A stretch of DNA of 28,668 nt, from positions 1-28,668 of the IMG/VR virus record IMGVR_UViG_3300020469_000193. One strand, written 5' to 3'. How positions within the stretch are numbered: position 1 is the first letter of the stretch; every line of letters begins with the position of its first letter. Under the pieces are notes generated by a model. That model ran no database searches. It had not been told where the DNA came from and saw only the letters and a program-made list of their open reading frames with translations. The position numbers were made by a program, and so were the translations under genes. The DNA is from a virus. Positions 8,280-17,064 of this stretch are shown piece by piece.

Positions 8280-9032
8280 ATGGCTAATCCGAATAATAGA
8301 CAAGGTTTAATTGATTACGCGATGAGATCTCTAGGAGATCCTGTCATAGAAATTAATATTGACCCAGAGCAGCAAGAAGATAGAGTTGATGAAGCTCTTC
8401 AGTATTATCAAGAATTTCATTCTGATGCTACATTAAGAACTTATCTTAAACATCTAATTACTTCGGACGATGTTACAAATGAATATATTTCTTTAGCATC
8501 AAATATAACATTTGTATCACAATTGTTTCCTATCCGCGGCGGATCAATAACAAGAGATTTCTTTGATATAAAATATCAATTACATTTAAATGATATAGCC
8601 AATCTTCAGACTTACATGGGAGATTTAGGTTACTATGAACAAATGCAACAATATCTTTCTTTGATTGATATGAGAATGAATGGTACTCCTCAAGTCCAGT
8701 TTTCAAGAAAGCAAAATAGACTTTATATTCACGGCGATTTCACAGATGGTGATTTAAAGGCCGGAGACTACGTTGTAGCAGAGGTATATGAAATACTTGC
8801 ACCAGATTCTCATACGAGTATTTGGAATGATAGATGGCTAAAAGAATATACGACGGCTCTATTTAAAAGACAATGGGGCCAAAATCTTATTAAGTTTGAA
8901 GGTATGACATTACCGGGCGGAGTTACGCTCAATGGCAGACAAATTTATGAAGACGCGCAATTAGATATCGATAGGCTAAAAGAAGCAATCCGCACTGAGC
9001 ATGAGATGCCAGCTGATTTCTTTATGGGGTAA
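8280..9032 (+). CDS. gp13: Neck protein gp13
   Basis: A 250-aa homologue of T4 gp13, which joins gp14 on the filled head to form the neck to which the tail binds. Recognisable blocks are the start MANPNNRQGLIDYAMRSLGDPVIEI, the EQQEDRVDEALQYYQEFHSD helix, the central aromatic-rich IRGGSITRDFFDIKYQLHLND region, and the C-terminal WLKEYTTALFKRQWGQNLIKFEGMTLPGG block, which is highly conserved in this family. It is shorter than T4 gp13 (about 309 aa), as in marine T4-like phages. It is the first gene behind a late promoter and is followed 3 bases later by gene 14, its assembly partner. Confidence 0.9.
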   Translation: MANPNNRQGLIDYAMRSLGDPVIEINIDPEQQEDRVDEALQYYQEFHSDATLRTYLKHLITSDDVTNEYISLASNITFVSQLFPIRGGSITRDFFDIKYQLHLNDIANLQTYMGDLGYYEQMQQYLSLIDMRMNGTPQVQFSRKQNRLYIHGDFTDGDLKAGDYVVAEVYEILAPDSHTSIWNDRWLKEYTTALFKRQWGQNLIKFEGMTLPGGVTLNGRQIYEDAQLDIDRLKEAIRTEHEMPADFFMG

Positions 9033-9035
9033 ATC

Positions 9036-9935
9036 ATGGCAACTAATATGTATTTCAGCCAGGGCAGTAGGTCAGAGCAACAATTATATGAAGAGATTAT
9101 AATTGAGTCGCTAAAGATTTATGGTCAAGATATTTACTATCTTCCTCGTGATATTGTTAATAAAGATAATATACTGAATGAGGATGCAAGTTCTCGTTTT
9201 AATTCGTCGTATAAGATTGAAATGTACATCGAAAATATCGAAGGCTTTGATGGTGAAGGCGATCTATTTACAAAGTTCGGTGTAGAAATAAGAGATCAAG
9301 CTACGTTTATTGTGGCTAAAAAACGTTGGGAACACACTGTCGCAAGATCTGATAATGAAATTGAAGGTGTAAGGCCATTTGAAGGTGATTTGCTTTATAT
9401 TCCATTTTCTAAAAAACTATTTGAGATAATGCATGTTGAGCACGAACAGCCGTTTTATCAGCTAAAAGATTTACCTACATATAAACTACGTTGTGAGTTG
9501 TTTGAATTTAGCGGTGAAGATTTCGATACAGATATTCCAGATATTGATAGTATAGAAAGACAATATGGATATGAGTATCTCTTAACTTTAGATTCAGCAA
9601 GTGGCGGATTTACATTAGGAGAAACCGTAAATCAAACTTTCTCGGATGGCGTTGTTATGTCTGGAGAGGTTTCAAGATGGAGCGATTCTGATAAAATACT
9701 TGGAGTAATTAATGCAGGCGCAGATGATGGCCTATATCATTCGTTTATAACAGGAAGACAAATTGTTGGAACTGAAGATATTGATTTAGGAATTGCAACT
9801 GCTAATTCAATCGCTACTGTAAGTGCAGTAGCCGAAGATAATCAGTTATCAAATACTGAACAGAATACATATTTTGATACGCTGACAAACTTCTTAGACT
9901 TTAGTGAATCAAATCCATTCGGAGACCCAAGCTAA
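9036..9935 (+). CDS. gp14: Neck protein gp14
   Basis: A 299-aa homologue of T4 gp14 (about 256 aa), the second neck/head-completion protein. The N-terminal block SEQQLYEEIIIESLKIYGQDIYYLPRD is the family hallmark and is followed by the RDQATFIVAKKRW and RPFEGDLLYIPFSKKLFEI segments. The last 100 residues are acidic and less conserved. It works with gp13 to close the packaged head and offer the tail-docking surface. It starts 3 bases after gene 13. Its stop TAA overlaps the start of the next gene (TAATG at 9933-9937), so translation is probably coupled. The protein is longer than in T4 at the C-terminus. Confidence 0.9.
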   Translation: MATNMYFSQGSRSEQQLYEEIIIESLKIYGQDIYYLPRDIVNKDNILNEDASSRFNSSYKIEMYIENIEGFDGEGDLFTKFGVEIRDQATFIVAKKRWEHTVARSDNEIEGVRPFEGDLLYIPFSKKLFEIMHVEHEQPFYQLKDLPTYKLRCELFEFSGEDFDTDIPDIDSIERQYGYEYLLTLDSASGGFTLGETVNQTFSDGVVMSGEVSRWSDSDKILGVINAGADDGLYHSFITGRQIVGTEDIDLGIATANSIATVSAVAEDNQLSNTEQNTYFDTLTNFLDFSESNPFGDPS

Positions 9936-10195
9936 TGGCTGATTTATTTGATTTTGGTTTTACAGCTGTAGATGAGACAGAATTAGAAGCCGTCCAAAAA
10001 GCCACTGCTACTGTAAAAGAAGTAGCATCAAGTGCAACATCGACTCAAGAAAAATTAGATAATTTATTTAATGCTATAATGCCTCTACTTAATAATCTAA
10101 AGAAAAATCCAGAAAAAGAATATATCCTTTGGCCAGATAGACTTGCAAAAGTAGAAGCCTTTGAGGATTCACTTCAAGCGATATATAAAGGCTAG
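9935..10195 (+). CDS. Small conserved-position protein between genes 14 and 15
   Basis: An 86-aa, acidic, mainly helical protein of unknown function. It opens with a hydrophobic DLFDFGFTAVDE stretch. The middle is a helix rich in Ala, Val, Thr and Ser (ETELEAVQKATATVKEVA). It ends in a motif-like ILWPDRLAKVEAFEDSLQAIY, with a Trp-Pro-x-Arg core. It overlaps the stop of gene 14 by one base and lies 2 bases before gene 15, so it is locked into the neck/tail-completion operon. T4 has no gene between 14 and 15; from memory, marine T4-like phages do carry a small gene here. A virion-assembly or head-tail joining role is inferred from place only. Confidence 0.65.
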   Translation: MADLFDFGFTAVDETELEAVQKATATVKEVASSATSTQEKLDNLFNAIMPLLNNLKKNPEKEYILWPDRLAKVEAFEDSLQAIYKG

Positions 10196-10197
10196 CT

Positions 10198-10986
10198 ATG
10201 TTCGGTACGTATTTTTATCACGAAAGAATTAGAAAGAGTGTTGCACTATTTGGTGCAATGTTTAATAATATATACGTACTAAGAAAAAATAGTAGCGGTG
10301 GTGTTATTAATACGATGAAGGTACCATTAGCTTATGGTCCTAAACAAAAGTTTTTAGATAGAATTAATGAGGTACCTGATTTAGTAAATGATTCAAAGGT
10401 AGCTATTAAGCTTCCAAGAATGTCATTTGAAATCGTAGGTATTTCTTATGATCTTAGTAGACAGCTTCAAAAGAATAATGCTTTTAGTCAAGTTGGAATA
10501 ACTACGCTTAATAGAAATAAAATAAACATATACGTACCATATATTATTAATTTTCAATTAAGTATATACGCTAAAAATCAAGATGACGCTTTGCAAGTGG
10601 TAGAGCAGATATTTCCGTTTTTCACACCTCAATATACTTTAACGATTAAACCATTAAGCGATCATCCAGATTTAAAAGAAGATGTGCCTATTAGTTTAAC
10701 GAGTGTAGGTTTTACTGACGATTATGAAGGCGCACAAGAACAAAGAAGAACAATCATTTATACTCTTGACTTTGATATGAAAGTTAATTTCTATGGTCCA
10801 GTTGGTACTAAGAAAATTATCCGTCAAAGCGATGCTAGACTTTATAATATAGATAATGGTTTGAATGATAGCGATGTTTTACTCGAAACTATATCAATAA
10901 CTCCGAATCCTGCTAATACATTTGGTTTAGCAGATAGTGATTTCGGTTTCAATGAAACTATAACATATAATGGTGATAGCGCGTAA
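10198..10986 (+). CDS. gp15: Tail sheath stabiliser / tail terminator gp15
   Basis: A 262-aa homologue of T4 gp15 (272 aa), the hexameric ring that caps the tail sheath and tube and joins the tail to the neck. Diagnostic blocks are the start MFGTYFYHERIRKSVALFGAMFNNIYV, the VPLAYGPKQKFLDRI segment, LPRMSFEIVGISYDLSRQLQK, and the later region IYTLDFDMKVNFYGPVG. The length is close to T4 and no key part seems missing. It follows the 86-aa gene by 2 bases. The stop TAA (10984-10986) is one base before the gene 16 start. A stretch of Asn/Asp-rich residues at the C-terminus is less conserved. Confidence 0.92.
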   Translation: MFGTYFYHERIRKSVALFGAMFNNIYVLRKNSSGGVINTMKVPLAYGPKQKFLDRINEVPDLVNDSKVAIKLPRMSFEIVGISYDLSRQLQKNNAFSQVGITTLNRNKINIYVPYIINFQLSIYAKNQDDALQVVEQIFPFFTPQYTLTIKPLSDHPDLKEDVPISLTSVGFTDDYEGAQEQRRTIIYTLDFDMKVNFYGPVGTKKIIRQSDARLYNIDNGLNDSDVLLETISITPNPANTFGLADSDFGFNETITYNGDSA

Positions 10987-10987
10987 A

Positions 10988-11317
10988 ATGGATTCTGATA
11001 CAGCAGATAATGATTTTGAATATGCAAGACAGACTTATCACGATTTATTAATTAAAGGATCTGATGCATTAGACGAAATGATGGAAGTAGCAAGAGCTAC
11101 AGAACATCCAAGAGCATTCGAAGTATTTTCGAATATGATGAAGCATGTTGCGGATATTAATGGCAACTTGTTAGATCTTCATAAGAAAAAGAATGATATA
11201 AAAAATAATGATAAAAAAGCTTTGCCTGCAGGTCAAACAACAAATAATGTTTTTGTTGGATCTACAACAGATTTGCAAAGATTATTGAAAGACGAAAAAA
11301 TAATAAATCATGAATGA
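10988..11317 (+). CDS. gp16: Small terminase subunit gp16
   Basis: A 109-aa small terminase subunit. I chose ATG 10988, not the longer frame from 10970, because it lies just after the gene 15 stop and avoids an 18-base extension into gene 15. The protein has the expected helical core (FEYARQTYHDLLIKGSDALDEMMEVAR, then HPRAFEVFSNMMKHVADINGNLLDLHKKK), which in T4 gp16 forms the coiled-coil oligomer, and a charged C-terminal tail. It is shorter than T4 gp16 (164 aa) at the N-terminus. The subunit recognises DNA and stimulates the gp17 ATPase during packaging. Its last 8 bases overlap the start of gene 17, which supports the assignment. Confidence 0.88.
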   Translation: MDSDTADNDFEYARQTYHDLLIKGSDALDEMMEVARATEHPRAFEVFSNMMKHVADINGNLLDLHKKKNDIKNNDKKALPAGQTTNNVFVGSTTDLQRLLKDEKIINHE

Positions 11318-12923
11318 TACATATCTCGGCAATCCGAATGTTAAGAGAGACGGGATTGTACAAAATTGGACAAATGATGAAGTAACAGAATATGCCAAAT
11401 GTATGACCAACCCGGCATATTTTGCTTCTGAATATTGTAAGATTATTTCACTTGATGTGGGGTTAGTTCCTTTCGAATTATATCCTTATCAAGAAAAAAT
11501 GTTTAACCAATTTAACAACAATAGATTTAATATTGTATTAGCATGTCGTCAATCGGGCAAATCAATCTCTAGTGTTGTTTATCTTTTGTGGTTTGCCATC
11601 TTTCACCCAGAAAAAACTATTGCAGTACTAGCCAATAAAGGTGCTACTGCTAGAGAAATGTTAGCAAGAGTTACACTTACTCTTGAGAATCTTCCGTTCT
11701 TTCTACAGCCTGGTTGTAAAGCCTTAAATAAGGGATCTATAGAATTTTCAAATAATAGTCGCATTATTGCGTCTGCGACTTCTGGTTCTTCTATTCGCGG
11801 TCTATCTGTCAACCTACTATATCTCGATGAGTTTGCATTTGTTGAAAGAGCAGCAGAGTTTTACACTTCAACTTATCCTGTTATCTCATCAGGTACAGAA
11901 TCTAAAATTATTATTACATCTACTGCGAATGGTATTGGTAATATGTTTCAAAAAATTTGGGAAGGTTCTGTACAAAAGACAAACGATTTTATACCGTTTA
12001 GAGTAGATTGGTGGGATGTTCCTGGTCGCGATAAAACTTGGAAAGCAGAAACTATTGCAAATACTTCTCAATTGCAGTTCGATCAAGAGTTTGGTAATAC
12101 TTTCTTTGGAACTGGTGATACACTTATATCAGGAAATACGTTATTAGAATTCAGAGCAAAAGAACCTTATAGAAGACTAGAACAAGATTCTGTTTGTATA
12201 TTTAAAGAGCCTGAAAAGAAACATGATTATATAATGACAGTCGATGTTTCGAGGGGAAGAGGACAGGATTATTCTACATTTAATGTGATCGATATTAGCA
12301 CAAGACCCTTTGAACAGGTTGCTGTTTATCGCAATAATACTATATCTCCATTACTCTTCCCGAATATTATTTATAAGTATGCGAATTTGTATAATCAAGC
12401 TTATGTTATAGTAGAAGCAAATGATCAAGGTGGCGTGGTATGCAATGGTCTATATCATGAATTAGAATATGAAAATATGCATGTAGAGTCTGCTATCAAA
12501 GCGAATGCGCTTGGTATAGAAATGACTCGTAAAGTAAAACGCATTGGTTGTTCTGCTATTAAAGATATTCTAGAAGAGAAAAAGTTAATAGTGCATGATG
12601 AGAACACAATCATGGAAATATCGACGTTCGTAGCTAAGGGACAATCCTATGAAGCGTCAGATGGCAACCACGATGATTTAATGATGAATTTGGTTCTATT
12701 TGGTTATTTTGCTACAAGTAATATATTTTCAGATTTAACTGATATTAATTTAAAACAGATGATGTTTGAACAAAGAATGAAAGAAATAGAAGATGATGTA
12801 GTACCATTTGGTTTTATAGAAGATGGATTAGATGATATTCAAGTAGTACCAAAAGCAGATCCATGGAGTGTAACAGATGAAGGTAGCGGTATACGGTTTG
12901 ATCCAAATCATAAAAATTTCTAA
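11310..12923 (+). CDS. gp17: Large terminase subunit gp17 (ATPase-nuclease)
   Basis: A 537-aa packaging motor. ATPase half: Walker A CRQSGKS at 79-85 (T4 has SRQLGKT), Walker B LLYLDE with D173 and catalytic E174, and the coupling motif TSTANG at 203-208. Nuclease half (RNase H fold): D312 in TVDVSRGRGQDYS, an acid near E369-D372, and the HDD at 454-456. The motor translocates viral DNA into the prohead through the gp20 portal and cuts the concatemer. The last 60 residues are acidic and variable. It is shorter than T4 gp17 (610 aa), lacking part of the N-terminal and C-terminal extensions. The start overlaps gene 16, and the stop is followed at once by the late promoter of gene 18. Confidence 0.96.
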   Translation: MNDTYLGNPNVKRDGIVQNWTNDEVTEYAKCMTNPAYFASEYCKIISLDVGLVPFELYPYQEKMFNQFNNNRFNIVLACRQSGKSISSVVYLLWFAIFHPEKTIAVLANKGATAREMLARVTLTLENLPFFLQPGCKALNKGSIEFSNNSRIIASATSGSSIRGLSVNLLYLDEFAFVERAAEFYTSTYPVISSGTESKIIITSTANGIGNMFQKIWEGSVQKTNDFIPFRVDWWDVPGRDKTWKAETIANTSQLQFDQEFGNTFFGTGDTLISGNTLLEFRAKEPYRRLEQDSVCIFKEPEKKHDYIMTVDVSRGRGQDYSTFNVIDISTRPFEQVAVYRNNTISPLLFPNIIYKYANLYNQAYVIVEANDQGGVVCNGLYHELEYENMHVESAIKANALGIEMTRKVKRIGCSAIKDILEEKKLIVHDENTIMEISTFVAKGQSYEASDGNHDDLMMNLVLFGYFATSNIFSDLTDINLKQMMFEQRMKEIEDDVVPFGFIEDGLDDIQVVPKADPWSVTDEGSGIRFDPNHKNF

Positions 12924-12925
12924 AG

Positions 12926-12933
12926 TATAAATA
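12926..12933 (+). promoter_or_regulatory. T4-type late promoter (TATAAATA) before gene 18
   Basis: An exact late-promoter octamer, 2 bases after the gene 17 stop. The predicted start is near 12939, giving a leader of about 63 bases before the gene 18 ATG, longer than at the other late promoters. The leader has an AAGG ribosome site at 12989-12992. It would give the very abundant sheath and tube proteins their own strong message. Confidence 0.8.
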
Positions 12934-13001
12934 GATTTAATGATTGATTAATCGTATTATGAAAACTTATAATTAGTTCAATGGAATAAGGAAAAATAAC
13001 A

Positions 13002-14615
13002 ATGGCATTAGGCGTACCTTCCGAGTCTCCGGCTATAGTTGTTAAGGAAGTAGATCTGACAGGCGGCGTGCCTAATGTACAGTCTACAACCGGAGCAATT
13101 GCTGGTAAGTTTCGTTGGGGCCCTGCAGGAGTAGCTAAAAAGATCAGTACAGAAACTGAATTAGTCTCTACCTTCGGAGCACCAGACGATGCACACTCAG
13201 TCGATTTTCATTCGGCTGCATACTTTTTAAAATATTCAAATGCACTTCAAGTAATTCGCGCAGTAGACACTAGTGCGTTTAATGCTGGTTCAGCTGATTC
13301 AGCCGGCGCCGCAGATTTTATTCGAAATGCAGATCACAGAGATGGCTTAACGGGTTTAAATACCTGGGCCGCTAAATATCCTGGTACCTTAGGTAACAGT
13401 TTAAAATATGTAAAAATCAATAGTACAGGTTGGGCTGGTGCTAACGCGTCATTTAAAGCACAATTTGATGCAGCGCCAAGCGCTGGTGAAGTTCATGTTT
13501 TAGTTTTAGACGAAGACGGCGTTATTTCTGGTACAGCAAATACAGTGCTAGAAAGATTCCCATTCTTGTCAACAACATCAACAGCGCAAAATGCTGATGG
13601 TTCAAGTAACTTTGCTCCAAGTGTAATTAACGCGCGTTCAGATTGGTTGTGGTATAATGACGCTGCATTCACTGATTCTACTGGTACAGCTTCAATGGCA
13701 CACGGTACTGATGGTTCAGTTGTTGCAGCAGATTATCAGACAGCATACAATCAGATTGAAGACAAAGATACAATCGAAGTTGACTTTCTTATTGCTGCCG
13801 GCATGGCAAATGCTACAGATCAAGAAACAATAGTTGACGATTTAGCAGCTACTGCTGGTACTACACGCAAAGATTGCGTTGTTGTTACTTCACCATCAAA
13901 GGCTTCTGTCGTAAATAACACAGATCCTGTAGCAGCTAGCGTAACAGAAGCTGATACTTTTGCAAGATCTTCTTATGTTGTAGTCGATAACAATCACCTA
14001 AAGATTTATGATAAATACAACGATAAGTATATTCATATTCCTGCCGCTTCTTCAACTGCCGGTATTATGGCTGCATCAGATAATGATACAGCTCCATGGT
14101 TCTCACCAGCAGGTGCACGCAGAGGCGGGTATCTAGGCGTAACAAATTTAGCATATACACCAACAAAATCTCAGAGAGATACGCTATATAAAGCAGCAAT
14201 CAATCCGATTGCTAATCTTCCTGGACAAGGTGTATTGTTATTCGGTGATAAAACACACTTAGCAAGACCATCGGCATTTGATCGTATTAACGTACGTAGA
14301 TTGTTCTTGGTTTTAGAAAGAGCAATCGCTTTAGCAGCAAGAAATACAATGTTCGAATTTAACGACGAATTCACAAGAGCAGAATTTGTTAGTATTGTAG
14401 AGCCGTTCTTAAGAGAAGTTAAAGGTCGTAGAGGTATTACTGATTTTAGAGTTGTATGTGACGAAACAAACAACACTGGAACAGTGATAGATAACAATGA
14501 ATTTGTAGCAAACATTTTCATTAAACCTGCGCGTTCTGTTAACTATATCACTCTTAACTTTGTAGCTGTTAGAACCGGAGTTGATTTTGAAGAAGTCGCT
14601 GGGCTACAGGTATAA
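13002..14615 (+). CDS. gp18: Tail sheath protein gp18
   Basis: A 537-aa contractile tail sheath subunit. The N-terminus (MALGVPSESPAIVVKEVDLTGGV) matches the start of marine T4-like sheath proteins, and the FRWGPAGVAKKISTETELVSTFG block is a general sheath motif. The C-terminal half has the conserved core RRGGYLGVTNLAYTPTKSQRDTLYKAAINPI...GQGVLLFGDKT, RINVRRLFLVLERAIALAARNTMFEFND and the final NYITLNFVAVRTGVDFEEV, which forms the interlocking strands between subunits. It is shorter than T4 gp18 (659 aa), which is common outside the close T4 relatives and reflects smaller outer domains. It follows its own late promoter, with the tube gene 11 bases downstream. Confidence 0.94.
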   Translation: MALGVPSESPAIVVKEVDLTGGVPNVQSTTGAIAGKFRWGPAGVAKKISTETELVSTFGAPDDAHSVDFHSAAYFLKYSNALQVIRAVDTSAFNAGSADSAGAADFIRNADHRDGLTGLNTWAAKYPGTLGNSLKYVKINSTGWAGANASFKAQFDAAPSAGEVHVLVLDEDGVISGTANTVLERFPFLSTTSTAQNADGSSNFAPSVINARSDWLWYNDAAFTDSTGTASMAHGTDGSVVAADYQTAYNQIEDKDTIEVDFLIAAGMANATDQETIVDDLAATAGTTRKDCVVVTSPSKASVVNNTDPVAASVTEADTFARSSYVVVDNNHLKIYDKYNDKYIHIPAASSTAGIMAASDNDTAPWFSPAGARRGGYLGVTNLAYTPTKSQRDTLYKAAINPIANLPGQGVLLFGDKTHLARPSAFDRINVRRLFLVLERAIALAARNTMFEFNDEFTRAEFVSIVEPFLREVKGRRGITDFRVVCDETNNTGTVIDNNEFVANIFIKPARSVNYITLNFVAVRTGVDFEEVAGLQV

Positions 14616-14626
14616 GGAGATAGACA

Positions 14627-15154
14627 ATGGCAATTTTAGGCGTAGATGATTTTAAAGCCAAATTAAGAGGTGGTGGTGCTCGTCCGAATTTATTCAAATC
14701 GACTATCACTTATCCTGGATATGCAGGTGGAGATGTAGAACTTACTTCTTTTCTTTGCGAAGCTGCACAGCTTCCAGGATCTACCATCGGAACAATTATT
14801 GTTCCATTCCGTGGTAGACAATTAAAAATGGCTGGCGATCGAGTGTTTGACGTTTGGACTCCAACAATCATCAATGATACGGACTTTAATGTTCGTGATG
14901 CGATGGAACGTTGGATGAACGGAATGAACGCTCACAGTGCAAATACTGGCTTGACAAATCCAGTTGACTACGAAGCAGATCTGCTTGTAGAACAGCTTGA
15001 TAAAGACGGTAGTGTACTTAAAACATATAACTTTAGAGGTTGTTTTCCAACAGCTGTTTCTCCGATTGATCTCGCATATGCGACAGAAAATGACATCGAG
15101 AGATTTACTGTTGAATTCCAGGTACAATACTGGGAAGCGGCTACTACTTCTTAA
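14627..15154 (+). CDS. gp19: Tail tube protein gp19
   Basis: A 175-aa tail tube subunit (T4 gp19 is 163 aa). Recognised by VDDFKAKLRGGGARPNLFKSTITYP at the N-terminus, CEAAQLPGSTIGTIIVPFRGRQLKMAGDR, the WTPTIINDTDFNVRDAMERWMNGMN helix region and the C-terminal IDLAYATENDIERFTVEFQVQYWE. Subunits stack as hexameric rings inside the gp18 sheath and form the channel for DNA ejection. It has an AAGGAG ribosome site and shares a message with gene 18. A late promoter and a hairpin lie immediately after its stop, separating it from the head operon. Confidence 0.94.
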   Translation: MAILGVDDFKAKLRGGGARPNLFKSTITYPGYAGGDVELTSFLCEAAQLPGSTIGTIIVPFRGRQLKMAGDRVFDVWTPTIINDTDFNVRDAMERWMNGMNAHSANTGLTNPVDYEADLLVEQLDKDGSVLKTYNFRGCFPTAVSPIDLAYATENDIERFTVEFQVQYWEAATTS

Positions 15155-15158
15155 GTGG

Positions 15159-15166
15159 TATAAATA
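15159..15166 (+). promoter_or_regulatory. T4-type late promoter (TATAAATA) before gene 20
   Basis: An exact late-promoter octamer only 4 bases after the gene 19 stop. By the T4 rule (octamer at -13 to -6) transcription would start near 15172, at the first base of the hairpin described next. The message would run through genes 20, 67, the 68-like gene, 21, 22 and 23. Confidence 0.78.
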
Positions 15167-15172
15167 ATCCTT

Positions 15173-15197
15173 AAGAGGGGCGTAATTGCCCCTCTTT
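15173..15197 (+). terminator. Hairpin terminator after gene 19 (9-bp stem), also 5' end of gene 20 message
   Basis: AAGAGGGGC (15173-15181) pairs with GCCCCTCTT (15188-15196) around the six-base loop GTAATT, followed by a short T run (TTT, then ATC). The stem is strong but the T run is short, so it may be a leaky terminator for the sheath/tube message. It lies at the predicted start of the next late transcript, so it may also cap that message with a 5' stem-loop. Confidence 0.75.
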
Positions 15198-15219
15198 ATC
15201 ATAATCTTTAGGATATTTT

Positions 15220-16752
15220 ATGGCTGATGATAGTTTAAAATTATTTGGTTTCGAAATCAGACGAAATCGAAAAGTAAAAGATGAGTTACTCCCATCTATT
15301 GTTCCACCATTAGATCAGGATGGAGCTGGCTACGTTACTGCAGCCGGAGCTCATTTTGGTACGTATGTCGATATCGAAGGCGACAAAAAAACCAAGGACG
15401 ATCGTCAACTCATAATGCAATATAGAGCTGTAGCTACGCACCCAGAAGTAGATGCTGCAGTAGAAGATATTATCAACGAATCTATTACGTCTTCTCAAAG
15501 TGAGCAAGCCGTAAGCATAAGACTAGATAAAGTAGAAGCTCCTGATAATATCAAAAAAGCTATTACAGAAGAATTTAATTTAATCTATAACATGTGTAAT
15601 TTTGGTGAGATGGGCCATGATATGTTTAAGAGATGGTATATCGACGGCAGAATGTATCATCATTTAGTTATAAATGATAAAAATCCTAAGCAAGGTATTC
15701 AAGAGATCAGACCAATTGATGCTGCTAAAATTAGAAAAGTGAAGCAAGTTAAAAAGGAAAAAGATCCGAATACTGGCATTAGTATTGTAAAAAACGTAGA
15801 TGAGTTTTACATTTATCAAGAAACGCCTGGTGCTCAGACGCAGGGCGTTAAACTTTCAAATGATTCTATTTCTTATGTTACATCTGGTCTATTAGATGAA
15901 AAACGTAAGAGAGTTGTATCGCATCTTCATAAAGCACTTAAACCTATCAACCAATTACGTATGATGGAAGACTCGTTAGTCATTTATAGACTAGCTAGAG
16001 CACCAGAACGTAGAATCTTTTATATTGATGTCGGTAACTTGCCAAAGGGTAAGTCAGAAGAATATATGAAAAACATTATGGCCAAGTATCGTAACAAGCT
16101 TGTCTATGATGCAGATAGCGGAGCTATTAGAGATGATCGCAAACATATGTCGATGCTTGAAGACTTTTGGTTACCTCGCCGCGAAGGTGGGCGTGGAACA
16201 GAAATTACTACACTTCCAGGCGGTGAAAATCTTGGACAAATCGACGACATCATCTATTTTCAAAAACGATTGTATAGATCATTAAATGTTCCTCTTGCTA
16301 GATTAGAACAAGAGCAGCAGTTTAGTTTAGGTAGATCTACTGAGGTTAGTAGAGACGAATTAAAATTCCAGAAGTTTATTGATAGAATTAGATCAAGATT
16401 TGATCACTTCTTTTTAAATATCTTAAAGAAACAGCTTATATTAAAAGGTATTATAACTGAAGAAGATTGGACTACATGGTCTAATAATGTAATGGTTGAT
16501 TATGTAAGAGATAATCACTTTACAGAATTAAAAGATGCAGAATTATTAAGAGAAAAACTACAGACTCTTGATGTTATGCAACAGTATGTCGGTGAATTCT
16601 ATTCAAAAGAATGGGTTATGAGAAACGTATTACATTTCGATGACGAAGACATTAAACAAATGAAAGATCAGATTGATGATGAAATGAAAAGTGGTGAAAT
16701 CGGACCAGACGATGACCACATAAATCCAGCACAAGGAAATGACAATGAGTGA
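15220..16752 (+). CDS. gp20: Portal vertex protein gp20
   Basis: A 510-aa portal protein, near T4 gp20 (524 aa). Conserved blocks include IVPPLDQDGAGYVTAAGAHFGTYVD, the MQYRAVATHPEVDAAVEDIINESI region, MEDSLVIYRLARAPERRIFYIDVGNLPKGKSEEYM (very characteristic), YDADSGAIRDDRKHMSMLEDFWLPRREGGRGTEI with LPGGENLGQIDDIIYFQKRLYRSLNVP, and RSTEVSRDELKFQKFIDRIR. It forms the dodecameric ring at one head vertex, starts prohead assembly, and is the channel onto which gp17 docks for packaging and gp13 later binds. It is the first gene of the head operon, behind its own late promoter. Its end overlaps gene 67 by 8 bases from ATG 16745. Confidence 0.96.
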   Translation: MADDSLKLFGFEIRRNRKVKDELLPSIVPPLDQDGAGYVTAAGAHFGTYVDIEGDKKTKDDRQLIMQYRAVATHPEVDAAVEDIINESITSSQSEQAVSIRLDKVEAPDNIKKAITEEFNLIYNMCNFGEMGHDMFKRWYIDGRMYHHLVINDKNPKQGIQEIRPIDAAKIRKVKQVKKEKDPNTGISIVKNVDEFYIYQETPGAQTQGVKLSNDSISYVTSGLLDEKRKRVVSHLHKALKPINQLRMMEDSLVIYRLARAPERRIFYIDVGNLPKGKSEEYMKNIMAKYRNKLVYDADSGAIRDDRKHMSMLEDFWLPRREGGRGTEITTLPGGENLGQIDDIIYFQKRLYRSLNVPLARLEQEQQFSLGRSTEVSRDELKFQKFIDRIRSRFDHFFLNILKKQLILKGIITEEDWTTWSNNVMVDYVRDNHFTELKDAELLREKLQTLDVMQQYVGEFYSKEWVMRNVLHFDDEDIKQMKDQIDDEMKSGEIGPDDDHINPAQGNDNE

Positions 16753-17026
16753 TATCGAAACAATGATTGATGCCGCAGTAAATCAGGATTTTAATTCAGC
16801 TAATGGAATTTTTAACGAATTAATTAACGCTAGATTAACTGATACATTAGAACAAGAAAAAATAAATACCGCAGCAAGTATTTTTGATCAAGAAAATGTA
16901 GACGTTGAAGACGACGAAGATGAGCAATTAGATCTCGACTTTGAAGATGATGATGCGGTTGAAGATGTTGATGAATTAGAAGATGATGCTGATTCTATTG
17001 AAACAGAAGAAGTTGACGAAGAGTAA
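16745..17026 (+). CDS. gp67: Acidic prohead core protein gp67
   Basis: A 93-aa protein with the unmistakable two-part build of T4 gp67 (80 aa). The N-terminal half is a helix (MIDAAVNQDFNSANGIFNELINARLTDTLEQEK) like T4's AIKSNDLVAARKLFAEAMAARTIDLIKEEK. From about residue 50 the protein is almost only Asp and Glu. gp67 is part of the inner prohead core with gp22 and gp68 and is cut by protease gp21 to small internal peptides. I chose ATG 16745 over ATG 16739 because an AAGGA ribosome site at 16733-16737 is then 7 bases away. The gene overlaps the end of gene 20 by 8 bases. Confidence 0.85.
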   Translation: MSDIETMIDAAVNQDFNSANGIFNELINARLTDTLEQEKINTAASIFDQENVDVEDDEDEQLDLDFEDDDAVEDVDELEDDADSIETEEVDEE

Positions 17027-17051
17027 TAAAATTTCTTAAAACGGTAATAAG

Positions 17052-17059
17052 TATAAATA
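17052..17059 (+). promoter_or_regulatory. T4-type late promoter (TATAAATA) before the 68-like gene/gene 21
   Basis: An exact late-promoter octamer in the 38-base gap after gene 67. Its predicted start (+1) falls at about 17065, the A of the next ATG, so it either makes a leaderless message for that gene or mainly serves genes 21-23 downstream. Confidence 0.72.
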
Positions 17060-17064
17060 AAACA

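Noticed and set aside
10970-10987. A longer start for gene 16 at ATG 10970
   Set aside because: It would extend into gene 15; ATG 10988 directly after the stop fits better.
12959-12976. A five-codon leader peptide (ATG to TAG) in the gene 18 leader
   Set aside because: There is no ribosome site and it is short enough to be chance.
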